Source: Acidithiobacillus sulfuriphilus
GTDB lineage: Bacteria; Pseudomonadota; Gammaproteobacteria; Acidithiobacillales; Acidithiobacillaceae
Direction of reading: 5' to 3'
NCBI RefSeq assembly: GCF_003721225.1
Contig: NZ_RIZI01000187.1
Span: 1 to 53,047 of the forward strand
Length of the DNA: 53,047 bases
Every line of letters begins with the position of its first letter. Positions within the stretch are counted from its first letter, which is position 1. Below the pieces are notes generated by a model. It was not told the DNA's origin, ran no database searches, and worked only from the letters and a program-made list of their open reading frames with translations. Made by a program: the position numbers and the translations under genes. Shown here piece by piece: positions 26,517 to 36,302 of the stretch.

Positions 26517-27730
26517 CACACACCTCCGCAATCCGCGGCGAAGTCCAGCAAATCCTTGAACGAGCCCTCGGCCTTGTCCGGCAGGGCAAGGAGCTTGCGG
26601 CTGGCGAGGGATTGGCCGTCATAATACACTTGGTCCAAGTTATCCCGCATGGACTCCAGGGCCTGCACCGCATTGGCGAGCATGCCGTCACCGTAGTCGT
26701 TCACCGGCTTCATGAAGGCCAGGGACAAGGCGCGGGGTTGGCGGCCGCCCTTCTCGGCCAGGGCGTAATAGGCCCAGGCCCGACTGGCGAAGCTGTTCTG
26801 CTTGCCGGTGGGGGCCACGGTGGCGGCGGCCTCGGTCAGCGCCTGGATGGTCTTGCCCGCCAGCTCGTCACCAAGCTGTGCGCGCAGGGCATCGCAGTTC
26901 ACGCAGATGTAGCTGTAGAACAGCCCGGCGCCGAAGCCCTGCTCGCCCATGTGGGCGGAACCAGCATCCTCCTCGCGGGTATTGAGGTCGTCCACGGCGG
27001 TGAAGAAGTCGTCCTCCACGGCGGCACGGTGGACGGTGATGGCGTGGGCGACCTGGCAGGCGGCTTCGACGTTGAATTTGGGGCTGGAGGCAAGCATTCG
27101 TCCAAACAGGGCCAAGTCCGCTGCGCCACCAGCATCCTCAACCTTGATGGTTTTGAGTTGTTCGGCAGTGGGTGCCTTGCCGTTTTCCCGGAGAATCACA
27201 ATGAGTTCGTCGAGTGCCTTGATCTCATCTTTGGAATAGAACACCACCTGTTCGCTCTTGAGCGTTTCCTTGCCGACGTTGGACCTGGCGGCTTTTTTCT
27301 TGCCCTTCTTCCCCTCTTCCCCATCGTCAGGCTGAGCACCTTCATCGTCGCCTTCATTACCGCCCTTGCCTTTCTTGTCCACGTACTCTGCCGCAATCAT
27401 CCAAGCCCACTCGGCAGCCTTCGGCTCGGGTACCTTGTCATCCGAATCGGTGCCAGGGGCATTCGGCCCCAACAATTCCGCCAGCGATGCGCCACTCAGC
27501 AGCGCATCCCGGACAAGACGTCCGAGTTCTTTGGAACGAATTCCAGTCTGGCCAGCTACCGCCTCTTGAAAAATGTCCGACGTGCGCCACGCCCGCTTGA
27601 GGCTCTGACTGGAGACGCGCAGCCGGGGCACACCACCCATGACGGCGGTCTTGGGGCGGTTGAGGTCGTCGCGGTTGAGACAGGCGGGCGGGTAGGCGGT
27701 GAGCAGGTGCAGTTGCAGGAAGGTGGTCAT
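26516..27730 (-). CDS. cas7e: Cas7e (CasC) Cascade backbone subunit
   Basis: Cas7e polymerises along the crRNA spacer. The 404-residue protein has FLQLHLLTAYPPACLNRDD, GVPRLRVSSQSLKRAWR, and the C-terminal ALSLAFMKPV and GDGMLANAVQAL blocks. It is longer than the usual ~350-370 residues because of a charged low-complexity stretch at about residues 119-150, rich in G, K, D and E. GGAGAAC precedes the ATG at 27730, favoured over 27757. Confidence 0.96.
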   Translation of the reverse strand: MTTFLQLHLLTAYPPACLNRDDLNRPKTAVMGGVPRLRVSSQSLKRAWRTSDIFQEAVAGQTGIRSKELGRLVRDALLSGASLAELLGPNAPGTDSDDKVPEPKAAEWAWMIAAEYVDKKGKGGNEGDDEGAQPDDGEEGKKGKKKAARSNVGKETLKSEQVVFYSKDEIKALDELIVILRENGKAPTAEQLKTIKVEDAGGAADLALFGRMLASSPKFNVEAACQVAHAITVHRAAVEDDFFTAVDDLNTREEDAGSAHMGEQGFGAGLFYSYICVNCDALRAQLGDELAGKTIQALTEAAATVAPTGKQNSFASRAWAYYALAEKGGRQPRALSLAFMKPVNDYGDGMLANAVQALESMRDNLDQVYYDGQSLASRKLLALPDKAEGSFKDLLDFAADCGGV

Positions 27731-27753
27731 GGTTGTTCTCCATTTGAAAGCGG

Positions 27754-28293
27754 TCAAAGAGGCGCGGCGTAGTAGTCGTAAGCCATCTGGCGGCGGGGGT
27801 CGTTGGGGCGTTTCTCGTCCATGGGCGTCCAGTGCCAGACCACAGTGGCGAGATCGGCGAGGTTGGCATGGCCGTCGAGCAGGGCCAGCGCCCGGCGCAG
27901 AATGGGCTCGAAAAGCGTTTCTACATCGTCACAAGCCAGCAAGCTGCGCATGCGCAGTTCAGCCACTGTCGGCGCATTGCCCCCAGCCTTGGGGCGGCCC
28001 ATGCGGGTGGCTAGGGTATCGGTGGTTTCGCTCTTGACCCGTGCTGCCAGCCCAGCGATGGCGGCCAGCTTGGGATAGCGCGGCTCCGCGATACCACAGC
28101 CTGCCCGGCGCAGCTCGCGCAGCAGACGATGGAAGGCCGGCGAGAGCATCACCGCGGTGAGCGTACCAGCCCGGCGCAGGGCGGCGCGCTCGCCCCGGTC
28201 GTGTTCCAGGTCCTGCCACCAGGCCCGCAGCACGGAGTAGGAAGGGTGATCTGGCTTGCCCCGGGGGAAAGGGTTTTCGAGTTTGTCGTTCAT
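27754..28293 (-). CDS. cse2: Cse2 (CasB/Cas11e) Cascade small subunit
   Basis: The 179-residue helical protein contains WWQDLEHDRGERAALRRAGTL, the Cse2 signature region, and a C-terminal LADLATVVWHWTP. Two copies stabilise the R-loop in Cascade. It lies between cas8e and cas7e with short gaps (18 and 23 bp). Confidence 0.95.
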   Translation of the reverse strand: MNDKLENPFPRGKPDHPSYSVLRAWWQDLEHDRGERAALRRAGTLTAVMLSPAFHRLLRELRRAGCGIAEPRYPKLAAIAGLAARVKSETTDTLATRMGRPKAGGNAPTVAELRMRSLLACDDVETLFEPILRRALALLDGHANLADLATVVWHWTPMDEKRPNDPRRQMAYDYYAAPL

Positions 28294-28311
28294 GTAGGTC
28301 TCCTCGAAAGA

Positions 28312-29865
28312 TCAGGCAGCGTTGCGGGTGGGTTGGGGGAGGCCTAGGAGTTCGCGCAATTTCTTGCTGGCCAGGGCCTTAGCGAGATCGTTGCGGGCGG
28401 TCGCCAGCCGACGGGGATCAACGGCATCGAAGTCACCGGCTTGAACGTAGTGATCGAAGAGGGACAGGGCGGCGGTGCGTAAAACAGTCCGCCAACTTTC
28501 TATCACCGGCACTTCGGCTTGAGGCACAGAAAGCCCCGCGCGCAAACGCTCGGCGTGCTCGTAGAAGGTGACTTCGGTGACGGCCCAGAAATGGGCCTGG
28601 ACGAAGGACAGGTCACCGCGCGCATCGGCACCACCCAGCAGCGCGTCCTTGACCCGGCCGCGCAGCACGTCCGCCACCCAATCGGCGCCCTGGATCAGAT
28701 GCTCCACCAAGGCCTTGAAGATGGAATCCATGCCCTCCGGCACGGTCAGCAGCGGCATGGTGGCGTCGTACCAGCAGCGGGCCTTCATGTTGTCCATATC
28801 GAAACCAAAGGCCCAGAGTCGCCCGTCTTCTTGTGACTGTGCTCGGAAGCGTTCAACGACCTTAGCCGGCCGGCGTGTCCCATCCGCACTGTTCTCGATC
28901 ACACCCAGCCAGTGCCGATAGCCGATGCCGCCGGGTTGGGGGTGGATGGGATTCGGCCGAGCTTCCTTCACATAATGGGGGCTTAGGGGATGCTCGAAAC
29001 CCTGGTAGTTGACCCCATAGTTATGGGTGACAAAGTGCCGGTAAACCTTTGTGGATGCTGTTCCGCAGAGATCGCAGAGCGCTTGTGCCGGTAGATCCTC
29101 GGCCAACAATCGAATACGGCGAGGCATTGCCCAGAACTGCTGGTCAGGGTGGACGTCCACGGGCGTGGTAATACCGGCCGGTGGCTTGGCCTCACTGATG
29201 CGAGTAGGTGCTAGCCAGGGAAAACGATCCGCCTCGCCATCTTTCCCTCCCTCACCCCCCAGGTAATGCGCCGTATCGAGTATGTTGAGCCAACAGGTTT
29301 CCCACAAAGTCTTGCCCAACACTAAGGTGGTGAGCGGCCCACCGCCGCGCAACCCTGTGCGATAGCCCTTGCCGCCGGAAGGCGCATTGGTCTGCAAACC
29401 GAATAGAGCAGTTGCCACACATGCGGGGCATAGCCGGGCAACACCATTGCGTTTAATGAAGTGGTCCTTGTTCTGCTCCAGCGTGTTTTCGCCAGGCGCA
29501 TCGACCAAGAGAGCGGCGATTTCCAGTTCATTGGTCAGTTCCGCCGGGCTGTAATCCTGCATGAAAGCCATCTTACCTTCTAGGTCGAAGGCATGGGCCA
29601 CGGCAGCGAACCGACCGCGCAACTCGTCAGGGGTAGGCGCTTCCCGCCGCCACTTGCGCCAGGTGAACACGTCCGGTGGCGCGCAAGTGGTTTGCAGCAG
29701 GCCGATCAGAAACTGCGTCAGCGCCCCGTCGAAATCCGGCCTGGGCGAAGCCACGGCGATGATAGGGTTGATGGCGATGCCTTCCGTGATCTGCCACGGG
29801 GCGATGGTCTCCCGGCTGCCATCCGCCCGCCGGACGGGTATCCAGGGGTCATAGGTCAGATTCAT
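28312..29865 (-). CDS. cas8e: Cas8e (Cse1/CasA) Cascade large subunit
   Basis: The 517-residue large subunit recognises the PAM and recruits Cas3. It opens LTYDPWIPVRRADGS, contains two CxxC pairs (LCPACV and LCDLCG) that probably bind zinc, and has a C-terminal four-helix region. The start at 29865 follows AGGAGTGGAGG and overlaps the end of cas3 by 17 bp; the in-frame start at 29883 is less likely. Confidence 0.96.
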   Translation of the reverse strand: MNLTYDPWIPVRRADGSRETIAPWQITEGIAINPIIAVASPRPDFDGALTQFLIGLLQTTCAPPDVFTWRKWRREAPTPDELRGRFAAVAHAFDLEGKMAFMQDYSPAELTNELEIAALLVDAPGENTLEQNKDHFIKRNGVARLCPACVATALFGLQTNAPSGGKGYRTGLRGGGPLTTLVLGKTLWETCWLNILDTAHYLGGEGGKDGEADRFPWLAPTRISEAKPPAGITTPVDVHPDQQFWAMPRRIRLLAEDLPAQALCDLCGTASTKVYRHFVTHNYGVNYQGFEHPLSPHYVKEARPNPIHPQPGGIGYRHWLGVIENSADGTRRPAKVVERFRAQSQEDGRLWAFGFDMDNMKARCWYDATMPLLTVPEGMDSIFKALVEHLIQGADWVADVLRGRVKDALLGGADARGDLSFVQAHFWAVTEVTFYEHAERLRAGLSVPQAEVPVIESWRTVLRTAALSLFDHYVQAGDFDAVDPRRLATARNDLAKALASKKLRELLGLPQPTRNAA

Positions 29866-32617
29866 CCTCCACTCCTTTCTCAATGGTGAGTCCGCATACC
29901 GGCGAATAGATGACGTGGATGTCGTTGCCCCCGGCGTTCAGGGCGTGGCCGCGCCAGGTGTCGTCAACTGGGCGCAAAGCGACGACGACCACGTAGCGGC
30001 CTTCGTCGGACATGGCTTGCCTGGCCGCCGCGATGAGGGCGCCGTCACGCGGGCTCTCGGCGGCGATGAGGCGGCGTGGCACAGTAAGTTCGGAGAGCGC
30101 CCAGGCGATGCCGGCATCCACCTCCGCCCAAGGGAGCAAAGCATCTTCAGCCACGCGGGCCAGCCGCACCCGTACCGTAGCCTCGCCCAGGCGGGTGGGC
30201 GCTTCGCCCTCGTCCTGCCAGATCAGGCTGGTGGGGGTGTAACCCTCGTCGAAGTTGAGCAGGTTGCCGCGCGCCGCGCCCCGGTCGGCGCGGCAGGCGC
30301 CGTCGGCGGCATCGGCCACAGCCTGGAGACCTTCCGGCAATTCGTCGAAAGCCGCGTCGCCATACACCGCCTCGATCATTGCCCGCGCCTGCCGGGGCAC
30401 CTCGAAGCCGCCCTCCTCCGCCAACCAGCGGGCGGTGAGCCAGAGCTTGCCGTGGTCGGGATAGACCTTGCCGGTCTTGGGCAGCAGGCCCTTGATCCAT
30501 TTGGCATCGGCTTCCGGGACGGGGACCGGGGCAAGCACGGCGAGTCGGGCGCCGCCTCGGCCATCCGGCGTTTCGGCCGGGACACGGTTTCCCAACACGT
30601 CACGCCGGTGGCGTTGCAGGCGGCCGGCGCGCTGGATGAGCAAGTCGATGGGGGCAAGGTCGCTCACCATGTCGTCGAAGTCCACATCCAGGGATTGCTC
30701 GACCACCTGGGTGGCGATGACCAACCGACCGCGCCGGGTGTCCGAGCTGCTGTCCGGTCCGAAGTCGGCCAGCAGGCGTGCGCCGATTCCCAACCGGTCT
30801 TGGAGGGCGAAACGGGCGTGGTAGAGGGTGGCCGACTGGTCGGGGTGGGCCATGTTCCACCGCCGCCAGGTTTCCACCGCATCGGCCACGGTATTGCGCA
30901 CCCACACGGCGCAGCGGCCTTGGGTGACTGTCTCTTCCAAGTGGGCGAGGGCCTGGGGCTCCTCATGCAGGAGCGAGGTTCCCACCCGCCGCGAAACAGA
31001 CTCGCGTGCTTGCAAAGCTTGTTCGATGAAATCACTGTGGGCCAGCCGGGTCGCAAGCGGGTAGGCATTGCTTTGTGGTGATTCGGCTGCGAACCCAGAT
31101 CCCAGGGCAAAGGCTTGCAGATAACGGGCACGCTGGCTTTTCGGCAGAGTGGCAGAAAGAAGGATGGTCGAACCGCCCAGGGCGGCGTGGAAACGCAGCA
31201 GCCGCGCGAGCAGTTCGCCCATGTAGCAGTCGCAAGCGTGTACTTCATCGACTATGAGCACCTTGTTGGCCAAGCCCAAGAGGCGCAGGGACTGGTGCCG
31301 CGCCGGCAGCACCGCGAGCAGAGCCTGATCCAGGGTGCCAACGCCAAAGTCGGCCAGCAACGCCTTCTTGCGGCTGTCGGCGAGCCAGGCGGAACAGTGG
31401 CGGGAGGCGGAGGCGTCTTCACCCTGCCCGTAGCTGGCATCCCGACGATTCATCTCCTCCAGGCGCAGCTTGAGCCAGTCCGCCGAATGGGCCAGCGCGA
31501 GCTGGCCCGCGCCTGCCGCAAAAAAGCGCCGCCAGCCGCCGTCTTTGCGCACCCGGTCGAACATGGCGTCCGCCGTGGCCATGGTGGGCAGGGCGAGGTA
31601 GATGCCCTGCGCACACCCGGAGGCCATGAGCCGGGCCGCAAGGGTGAGGGCGGCCTCGGTCTTGCCGGCGCCGGTGAGTTCTTCCAGAACGAAGATCTGG
31701 GAACCGGAGGCTATCTCCACCTTCTCCGCCCAGGCCTGCAACGGAGTGGGCATGGACACTCCTGGGAAGAGTGTCCGGATGCAAGGCAATGCCGTCGGCG
31801 TGGCAGGCACTAGACCACTTTCCTCTACTGCTCGGCGGGCCTGGGGCAAGGCGAATTCCCTCCAGTATTCGTCCAGAGAGTGATCAGGAGTGCGATAGGG
31901 AAACCAGCGGGTGTTGGAGCCCAGCCAATCTGCCGCCACCGTGAGCCCGGCCACCAGCCAGGACGCGTGCCGATAGCGTCGTTCGGCGATGCCGGCCTCG
32001 GAGGCTGGAAAGGCGAAGTCTCCCGGTAGGAACAGTCGCGCGGTTTGGGTTACGAAACTGCGAGCGTCCTTTAATACCGGCGGGGGATAGTGGTTGCGCA
32101 GCAGCAATTTCGCACCATCGAGGTTTTTGGCCGGCCGACCATGGTGACCGGTCACCGCCGCGATCCAGGGCTGAATCAGGTAGAGGAGGTCTGGATCTTG
32201 GCCATCCAAACCCAGCCAATCGAGGAGGTAGCATTTCGCCAGCACATAGCCCAGGGTGTCATGCCGTTCGCCCCCCGGATTGGTGCCGCGCCGTCCTTGC
32301 AACGTCGCCAGCAATTCCGGTCGCCAAGCCTGGAAGCCATCGGCGAACTTGCCTATGTCGTGAATCGCCACCTGGAAATGCAGCCAGGAGCGCAACCATT
32401 CAGGCTCAAGCCCCGCCTGCCGGCTCAATGCCGCAAGCCACCCGGATTGGCGTTCCAACAGCAGCGACGCGCAAGCTGCCACATCCAGGCAGTGATAAAC
32501 CAACGGATGCCATTTCGGCTCGCCGGCGTAGTTCTCGTCTGCCTTGCCCCAGTACTTGAAATAGGGCGGCGGAATCTGCCGGTCAGCGTCCAAAAGCTGC
32601 ATCGCTGATTTTTTCAT
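29849..32617 (-). CDS. cas3: Cas3 helicase-nuclease
   Basis: The 922-residue protein has an N-terminal HD nuclease (H37, H42, then H86-D87 in IHDIGKF, and TGHHGRP) followed by an SF2 helicase with Walker A LTGAGKT (314-320), the DEVH box (457-460) and SATLP. It unwinds and degrades DNA marked by Cascade. The start at 32617 (MKKSAMQLL) is chosen over 32656; the ribosome site is weak (GCGGA). The 171-bp gap upstream shows no clear promoter. It is the first gene of the cas operon. Confidence 0.96.
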   Translation of the reverse strand: MKKSAMQLLDADRQIPPPYFKYWGKADENYAGEPKWHPLVYHCLDVAACASLLLERQSGWLAALSRQAGLEPEWLRSWLHFQVAIHDIGKFADGFQAWRPELLATLQGRRGTNPGGERHDTLGYVLAKCYLLDWLGLDGQDPDLLYLIQPWIAAVTGHHGRPAKNLDGAKLLLRNHYPPPVLKDARSFVTQTARLFLPGDFAFPASEAGIAERRYRHASWLVAGLTVAADWLGSNTRWFPYRTPDHSLDEYWREFALPQARRAVEESGLVPATPTALPCIRTLFPGVSMPTPLQAWAEKVEIASGSQIFVLEELTGAGKTEAALTLAARLMASGCAQGIYLALPTMATADAMFDRVRKDGGWRRFFAAGAGQLALAHSADWLKLRLEEMNRRDASYGQGEDASASRHCSAWLADSRKKALLADFGVGTLDQALLAVLPARHQSLRLLGLANKVLIVDEVHACDCYMGELLARLLRFHAALGGSTILLSATLPKSQRARYLQAFALGSGFAAESPQSNAYPLATRLAHSDFIEQALQARESVSRRVGTSLLHEEPQALAHLEETVTQGRCAVWVRNTVADAVETWRRWNMAHPDQSATLYHARFALQDRLGIGARLLADFGPDSSSDTRRGRLVIATQVVEQSLDVDFDDMVSDLAPIDLLIQRAGRLQRHRRDVLGNRVPAETPDGRGGARLAVLAPVPVPEADAKWIKGLLPKTGKVYPDHGKLWLTARWLAEEGGFEVPRQARAMIEAVYGDAAFDELPEGLQAVADAADGACRADRGAARGNLLNFDEGYTPTSLIWQDEGEAPTRLGEATVRVRLARVAEDALLPWAEVDAGIAWALSELTVPRRLIAAESPRDGALIAAARQAMSDEGRYVVVVALRPVDDTWRGHALNAGGNDIHVIYSPVCGLTIEKGVEDESDL

Positions 32618-32788
32618 TCCGCGATCAAGTCCATGACCTGCTGTAAAAACGTGCAAGCACCGGCCCGCATCATTTGAACACGGTTTTGCATATCAGCCGA
32701 CTGCGCAGCGGCATCCTGGCGAGCACCGGCGGAATGGGTGCCTCGACCGCACCCGGCCAGTGTCGCGCCGCCCTCGCCGGAAAGGAAA

Positions 32789-33337
32789 TCATATGTGGCG
32801 GTCGGTGTCTCGGGCAAAATGTCCGGAGAATTCCGCGTTGCCGATGATGTGGCCCAAGGGATAAAGCTCCCGTGCGCGGACGTCGGCGGCGGGGGGTGGC
32901 GCGATGTCATCGCCATGGACGGCTTTGCGCAGCCTGCCCTTGACGGTAGCGAAATCGGCGCCCGGGGCAAGATCCAGCGTCGGCAGGTCGGTGGCAAAGA
33001 GCACAAAATCATAATGGCGCAGTTGGTGCTGAGGATCGGGCTCCGGCGCATGATAGGCACTTTCACCAAAATCATTGCGCCCGAGCTTGGCCCCCGCCGG
33101 CAAGGGCCCGCCCTCATGAATGCCTTCGGCCGTGGGCGGCAGATCATAGACCAGCCAGTGCACCCGCTGGCCCGACGCCGCCTCGCGCCACTCCATTACC
33201 AGCACGAGACTTTGCGTTTTTTCCGGCAAATGCTGCCAGAAGATGGATGGGGTCTTGCCCTCGCCCAGGGCCGTAAAACGATGGGGAATCCAATCCTCAG
33301 GGTCGATACCGGTACTGAAAACTTTCATTTCAGCCAT
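32789..33337 (-). CDS. PEBP-family protein (YbhB/YbcL-like)
   Basis: The 182-residue protein belongs to the phosphatidylethanolamine-binding / Raf-kinase-inhibitor-like family. It has FWQHLPEKTQSLVLVMEW, the ligand-site block VHWLVYDLPP, IHEGG, and HYDFVLFATD. No export signal is visible. The ATG at 33337 follows GGAGGAG; an upstream TTG is unlikely. It lies 23 bp after lysA on the same strand. The bacterial function is not firmly established. Confidence 0.85.
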   Translation of the reverse strand: MAEMKVFSTGIDPEDWIPHRFTALGEGKTPSIFWQHLPEKTQSLVLVMEWREAASGQRVHWLVYDLPPTAEGIHEGGPLPAGAKLGRNDFGESAYHAPEPDPQHQLRHYDFVLFATDLPTLDLAPGADFATVKGRLRKAVHGDDIAPPPAADVRARELYPLGHIIGNAEFSGHFARDTDRHI

Positions 33338-33360
33338 GACCAACTCCTCCGTCGTGCGAA

Positions 33361-34599
33361 CTACACCTCCTCCAAGGATAGCAGATCATCCAGGGTCTCG
33401 CGGCGGCGCAGGAGGCGGAAGCCGGCACCGTCCAGCAGGACCTCCGCCGGGCGGGGGCGGGTATTGTAGTTGCTGCTCATGGCGAAACCGTAGGCACCGG
33501 CCCCCATCACCGCCAGCAGATCCCCCGCGGCGGCGGCGAGGGGGCGATCCTTGGCCAGGAAATCGCCGCTTTCGCAAACCGGCCCGACCACATCCATGGT
33601 CAGCGCCGGCGACGCCCTTCCTGCCCGTACCGGCAGGATCTCGTGCCAGGCCCCGTAGAGGGCCGGACGCAACAGGTCATTCATGGCGGCATCGACCACG
33701 CAGAAGGTCTTGCTGCCGTTGTCCTTGATGTACTCCACCCGGGTCAGCAGGACACCGGCATTGCCCACCAGGGCGCGGCCCAATTCCACCACACGCCGCG
33801 CCGGGATCCCCGCCAGCGCCCGCTGCAGGACCTCGGCATAGGCGGCGGGCGTAGGCGGCGATTCATCCCGATAACGGATACCCACGCCGCCACCCAGATC
33901 CAGATGCTGGATGGGGATGCCCATGTCGTGCAAACGATGATAGAGCGCGGCCACCCGCTCCGCCGCCGCTCCCAGGGGGGCGAGATCCAAAAGCTGTGAG
34001 CCGATGTGACAGGCGATTCCGCGCACTGCGATCTGGGGCAGGCGTGCCGCCTGGGCATAGAGTTCCGGTGCGGCGGCGATGGGGATACCGAATTTGCTCT
34101 CGGCCAGGCCGGTGGCGATGTAACGATGGGTGCCCGGATCCACATCGGGGTTGACGCGCAACGCAATGGGGGCCTGCCTGCCCAGATGCCCGGCCACCTC
34201 GGCCACCCGATGTAGTTCCGCCGGCGATTCGACATTCAGGCAAAAGACCCCGGCTTCCAGCGCGGCGGCGATCTCGGCATGGGACTTGCCCACCCCGGAA
34301 AAGACCACCTTGCGCAGGTCGCCGCCGGCCCGACGCACCCGCTCCAGCTCCCCTCCCGAGACGATGTCAAAACCCGCCCCCAGCGCGGCGAAGAGTCGCA
34401 GGATACCCAGGTTGGGATTGGCTTTGACGGCATAGCAGACCTGGGTTTCGGCCCCCAGGGCCGCGGCAAAGGCCTGGTATTGCTGCTCCATGGCCGCCCG
34501 GGAGTAGACGTAAGTGGGAGTCCCCAAGGCAGCGGCTACGGCCTCCAGGGGAACGTCTTCGCCATAGAGCTGCCCTCCGCGATAGGCAAAGGCAGTCAC
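33361..34599 (-). CDS. lysA: Diaminopimelate decarboxylase
   Basis: LysA makes lysine from meso-diaminopimelate with PLP. The 412-residue protein has the PLP lysine K59 (CYAVKANPN), HIGSQLLDLAPL, the DLGGGVGI phosphate loop, and the C-terminal GPVCESGDFLAKDR with the catalytic cysteine. The GTG start at 34599 overlaps the lptM stop (GTGA); earlier in-frame codons run through lptM and are not coding. Confidence 0.96.
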   Translation of the reverse strand: MTAFAYRGGQLYGEDVPLEAVAAALGTPTYVYSRAAMEQQYQAFAAALGAETQVCYAVKANPNLGILRLFAALGAGFDIVSGGELERVRRAGGDLRKVVFSGVGKSHAEIAAALEAGVFCLNVESPAELHRVAEVAGHLGRQAPIALRVNPDVDPGTHRYIATGLAESKFGIPIAAAPELYAQAARLPQIAVRGIACHIGSQLLDLAPLGAAAERVAALYHRLHDMGIPIQHLDLGGGVGIRYRDESPPTPAAYAEVLQRALAGIPARRVVELGRALVGNAGVLLTRVEYIKDNGSKTFCVVDAAMNDLLRPALYGAWHEILPVRAGRASPALTMDVVGPVCESGDFLAKDRPLAAAAGDLLAVMGAGAYGFAMSSNYNTRPRPAEVLLDGAGFRLLRRRETLDDLLSLEEV

Positions 34600-34778
34600 G
34601 GCTGCATTACCGAACGGGCCGGGCTCGTGGCTGGAGCTGGGCTGGGCGCCGGGGCGGCGGCAGGAGCGGGAGGCTTGGGGAGAGTCAGGGGCGTCTTGCG
34701 CCCGCAAGCGGCCAGGGCCAAGCTCACACCCAGCACTACCAGCAGCATGGCCACCCGCCCCCCGCGGCGGCCGCTCAT
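34596..34778 (-). CDS. lptM: LptM-like small lipoprotein
   Basis: The 60-residue protein has a short basic start, a hydrophobic segment and the lipobox [10 protein letters not shown], followed by a proline- and alanine-rich tail. This is the LptM (YifL-type) layout, where the mature N-terminal CGxKGPL-like motif assists LptD assembly. It is coupled to argH and lysA by 4-bp overlaps at both ends, a common arrangement. Confidence 0.88.
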   Translation of the reverse strand: MSGRRGGRVAMLLVVLGVSLALAACGRKTPLTLPKPPAPAAAPAPSPAPATSPARSVMQP

Positions 34779-36163
34779 GCCTGCTCCCGATGCAAGCGGT
34801 CACGGGCGCGGGTCGCTGCCGCCCGCACCGTTTCCGGCGCCGTGCCGCCCGGATGGCGGCGGGCGTTGAGGGATCCCTCCAGGGTCAGGACCGCATACAC
34901 ATCCTCGCCGATGAGTGGCGATAGGGCCTGGAGCTCCGTCAGCGGCATGGCCTCCAGGGCCATGGCCCGCTCCTGCGCCAGACGCACGGCGCGGCCTACC
35001 ACGGCATGGGCATCACGGAAAGGCAGGCCCTTGCGCACCAGGTAATCGGCCAGATCCGTGGCCGTGGCAAAACCCTTCTCGGCCTGGACGCGCATGGCCT
35101 CCCGGCGCACCGTGAGGCCCGGCAACATGCGGGCAAGGATCTCGACACTGGCGCGCACGCTGTCCAAGGCGTCGAAAAAGCCTTCCTTGTCCTCCTGATT
35201 GTCGCGGTTGTAGGCCAGCGGCTGTCCTTTCATGAGCACCAGCAGGGCCACCAGATCGCCGATGACCCGACCGCTCTTGCCCCGTACCAACTCCGCCACA
35301 TCGGGATTCTTCTTTTGCGGCATGATGCTGGAGCCGGTGCAAAAACTATCGGGCAAATCGATGAAAGCGAAGGGCGGGGACATCCACAGGATGAGCTCTT
35401 CCGCCAACCGCGAGAGATGCACCGCAAGGATGGCGAGATCGGCCAGGATTTCCATGACGAAATCCCGGTCCGAAACGGCATCCAGGCTGTTTTCGGCGAT
35501 GGCGGCGAATCCCAGTTGCCGCGCCACGTCCCAGCGGTCGATGGGGAAGGTCGTCCCCGCCAGGGCGGCGGCGCCCAGGGGCAGGACATTGACGCGGGTC
35601 CGGGCGTCGGCCAGACGCTGGCTATCCCGATGGAGCATCTCGACATAGGCCAGACAGTGGTGACCGAAACTCACCGGCTGCGCCACCTGCATGTGGGTAA
35701 AGCCGGGCATGACCGTATCGGCCTCGCGCTCGGCCAGGTCGATGAAGACCTCCTGCAGACGGCCCACCGCGCCGCGCAGGTCGTCCAGGGCCTCCCGGGC
35801 GTAGAGGCGCAGGTCCGTGGCCACCTGGTCGTTGCGGGAGCGCGCCGTATGCAGTTTCTTGCCCACCTCGCCCACCAGCTCCGTCAGCCGGCTTTCGATG
35901 TGCATGTGGATATCTTCCAGGGCGGGGCGAAAGACCATCCGGCCGGCCTCGATTTCGCTGCGCACCTCCCCAAGGCCGGAGACAATGGTCGCCACCTCCT
36001 CCGGCGTCAGCACCCCAACCCGCCCAAGCATGCGGGCGTGGGCCATGGAGCCGAGAATATCCTGGGCGTAGAGGCGCCGATCCACCGCGATGGAGGCGCT
36101 GAACTCCTCCACCAGGCTATCGGTTCCGGTACTGAATCGCCCACCCCACAGTTTCTCGCTCAT
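34775..36163 (-). CDS. argH: Argininosuccinate lyase
   Basis: ArgH splits argininosuccinate into arginine and fumarate. The 462-residue protein begins [22 protein letters not shown] and contains [33 protein letters not shown] and the fumarase/aspartase signature [11 protein letters not shown]. The start at 36163 (MSEKLWGG) follows GGAGGG; the frame is open much further upstream but that part lies antisense to the hemC start. It is first in argH-lptM-lysA-PEBP. Confidence 0.97.
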   Translation of the reverse strand: MSEKLWGGRFSTGTDSLVEEFSASIAVDRRLYAQDILGSMAHARMLGRVGVLTPEEVATIVSGLGEVRSEIEAGRMVFRPALEDIHMHIESRLTELVGEVGKKLHTARSRNDQVATDLRLYAREALDDLRGAVGRLQEVFIDLAEREADTVMPGFTHMQVAQPVSFGHHCLAYVEMLHRDSQRLADARTRVNVLPLGAAALAGTTFPIDRWDVARQLGFAAIAENSLDAVSDRDFVMEILADLAILAVHLSRLAEELILWMSPPFAFIDLPDSFCTGSSIMPQKKNPDVAELVRGKSGRVIGDLVALLVLMKGQPLAYNRDNQEDKEGFFDALDSVRASVEILARMLPGLTVRREAMRVQAEKGFATATDLADYLVRKGLPFRDAHAVVGRAVRLAQERAMALEAMPLTELQALSPLIGEDVYAVLTLEGSLNARRHPGGTAPETVRAAATRARDRLHREQA

Positions 36164-36302
36164 CACCCTTACCCTCCATGGACCACCGCGTTGGACTATA
36201 ACGAAAACCCCCCAAGCTTCGCCAGACCCGGCTACCCTTCGCCCCGCTTTTGGCGCTACTATGTGCAGTGACATCCACTCCGGCAAGGCCCCAACGACCC
36301 CC

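Noticed and set aside
32614..32691. A 25-codon minus-strand frame (MQNRVQMMRAG...) overlapping the cas3 start
   Set aside because: It has no ribosome site, and the longer frame around it is the shadow of the PEBP gene. It could be a leader peptide, but there is nothing to support it.
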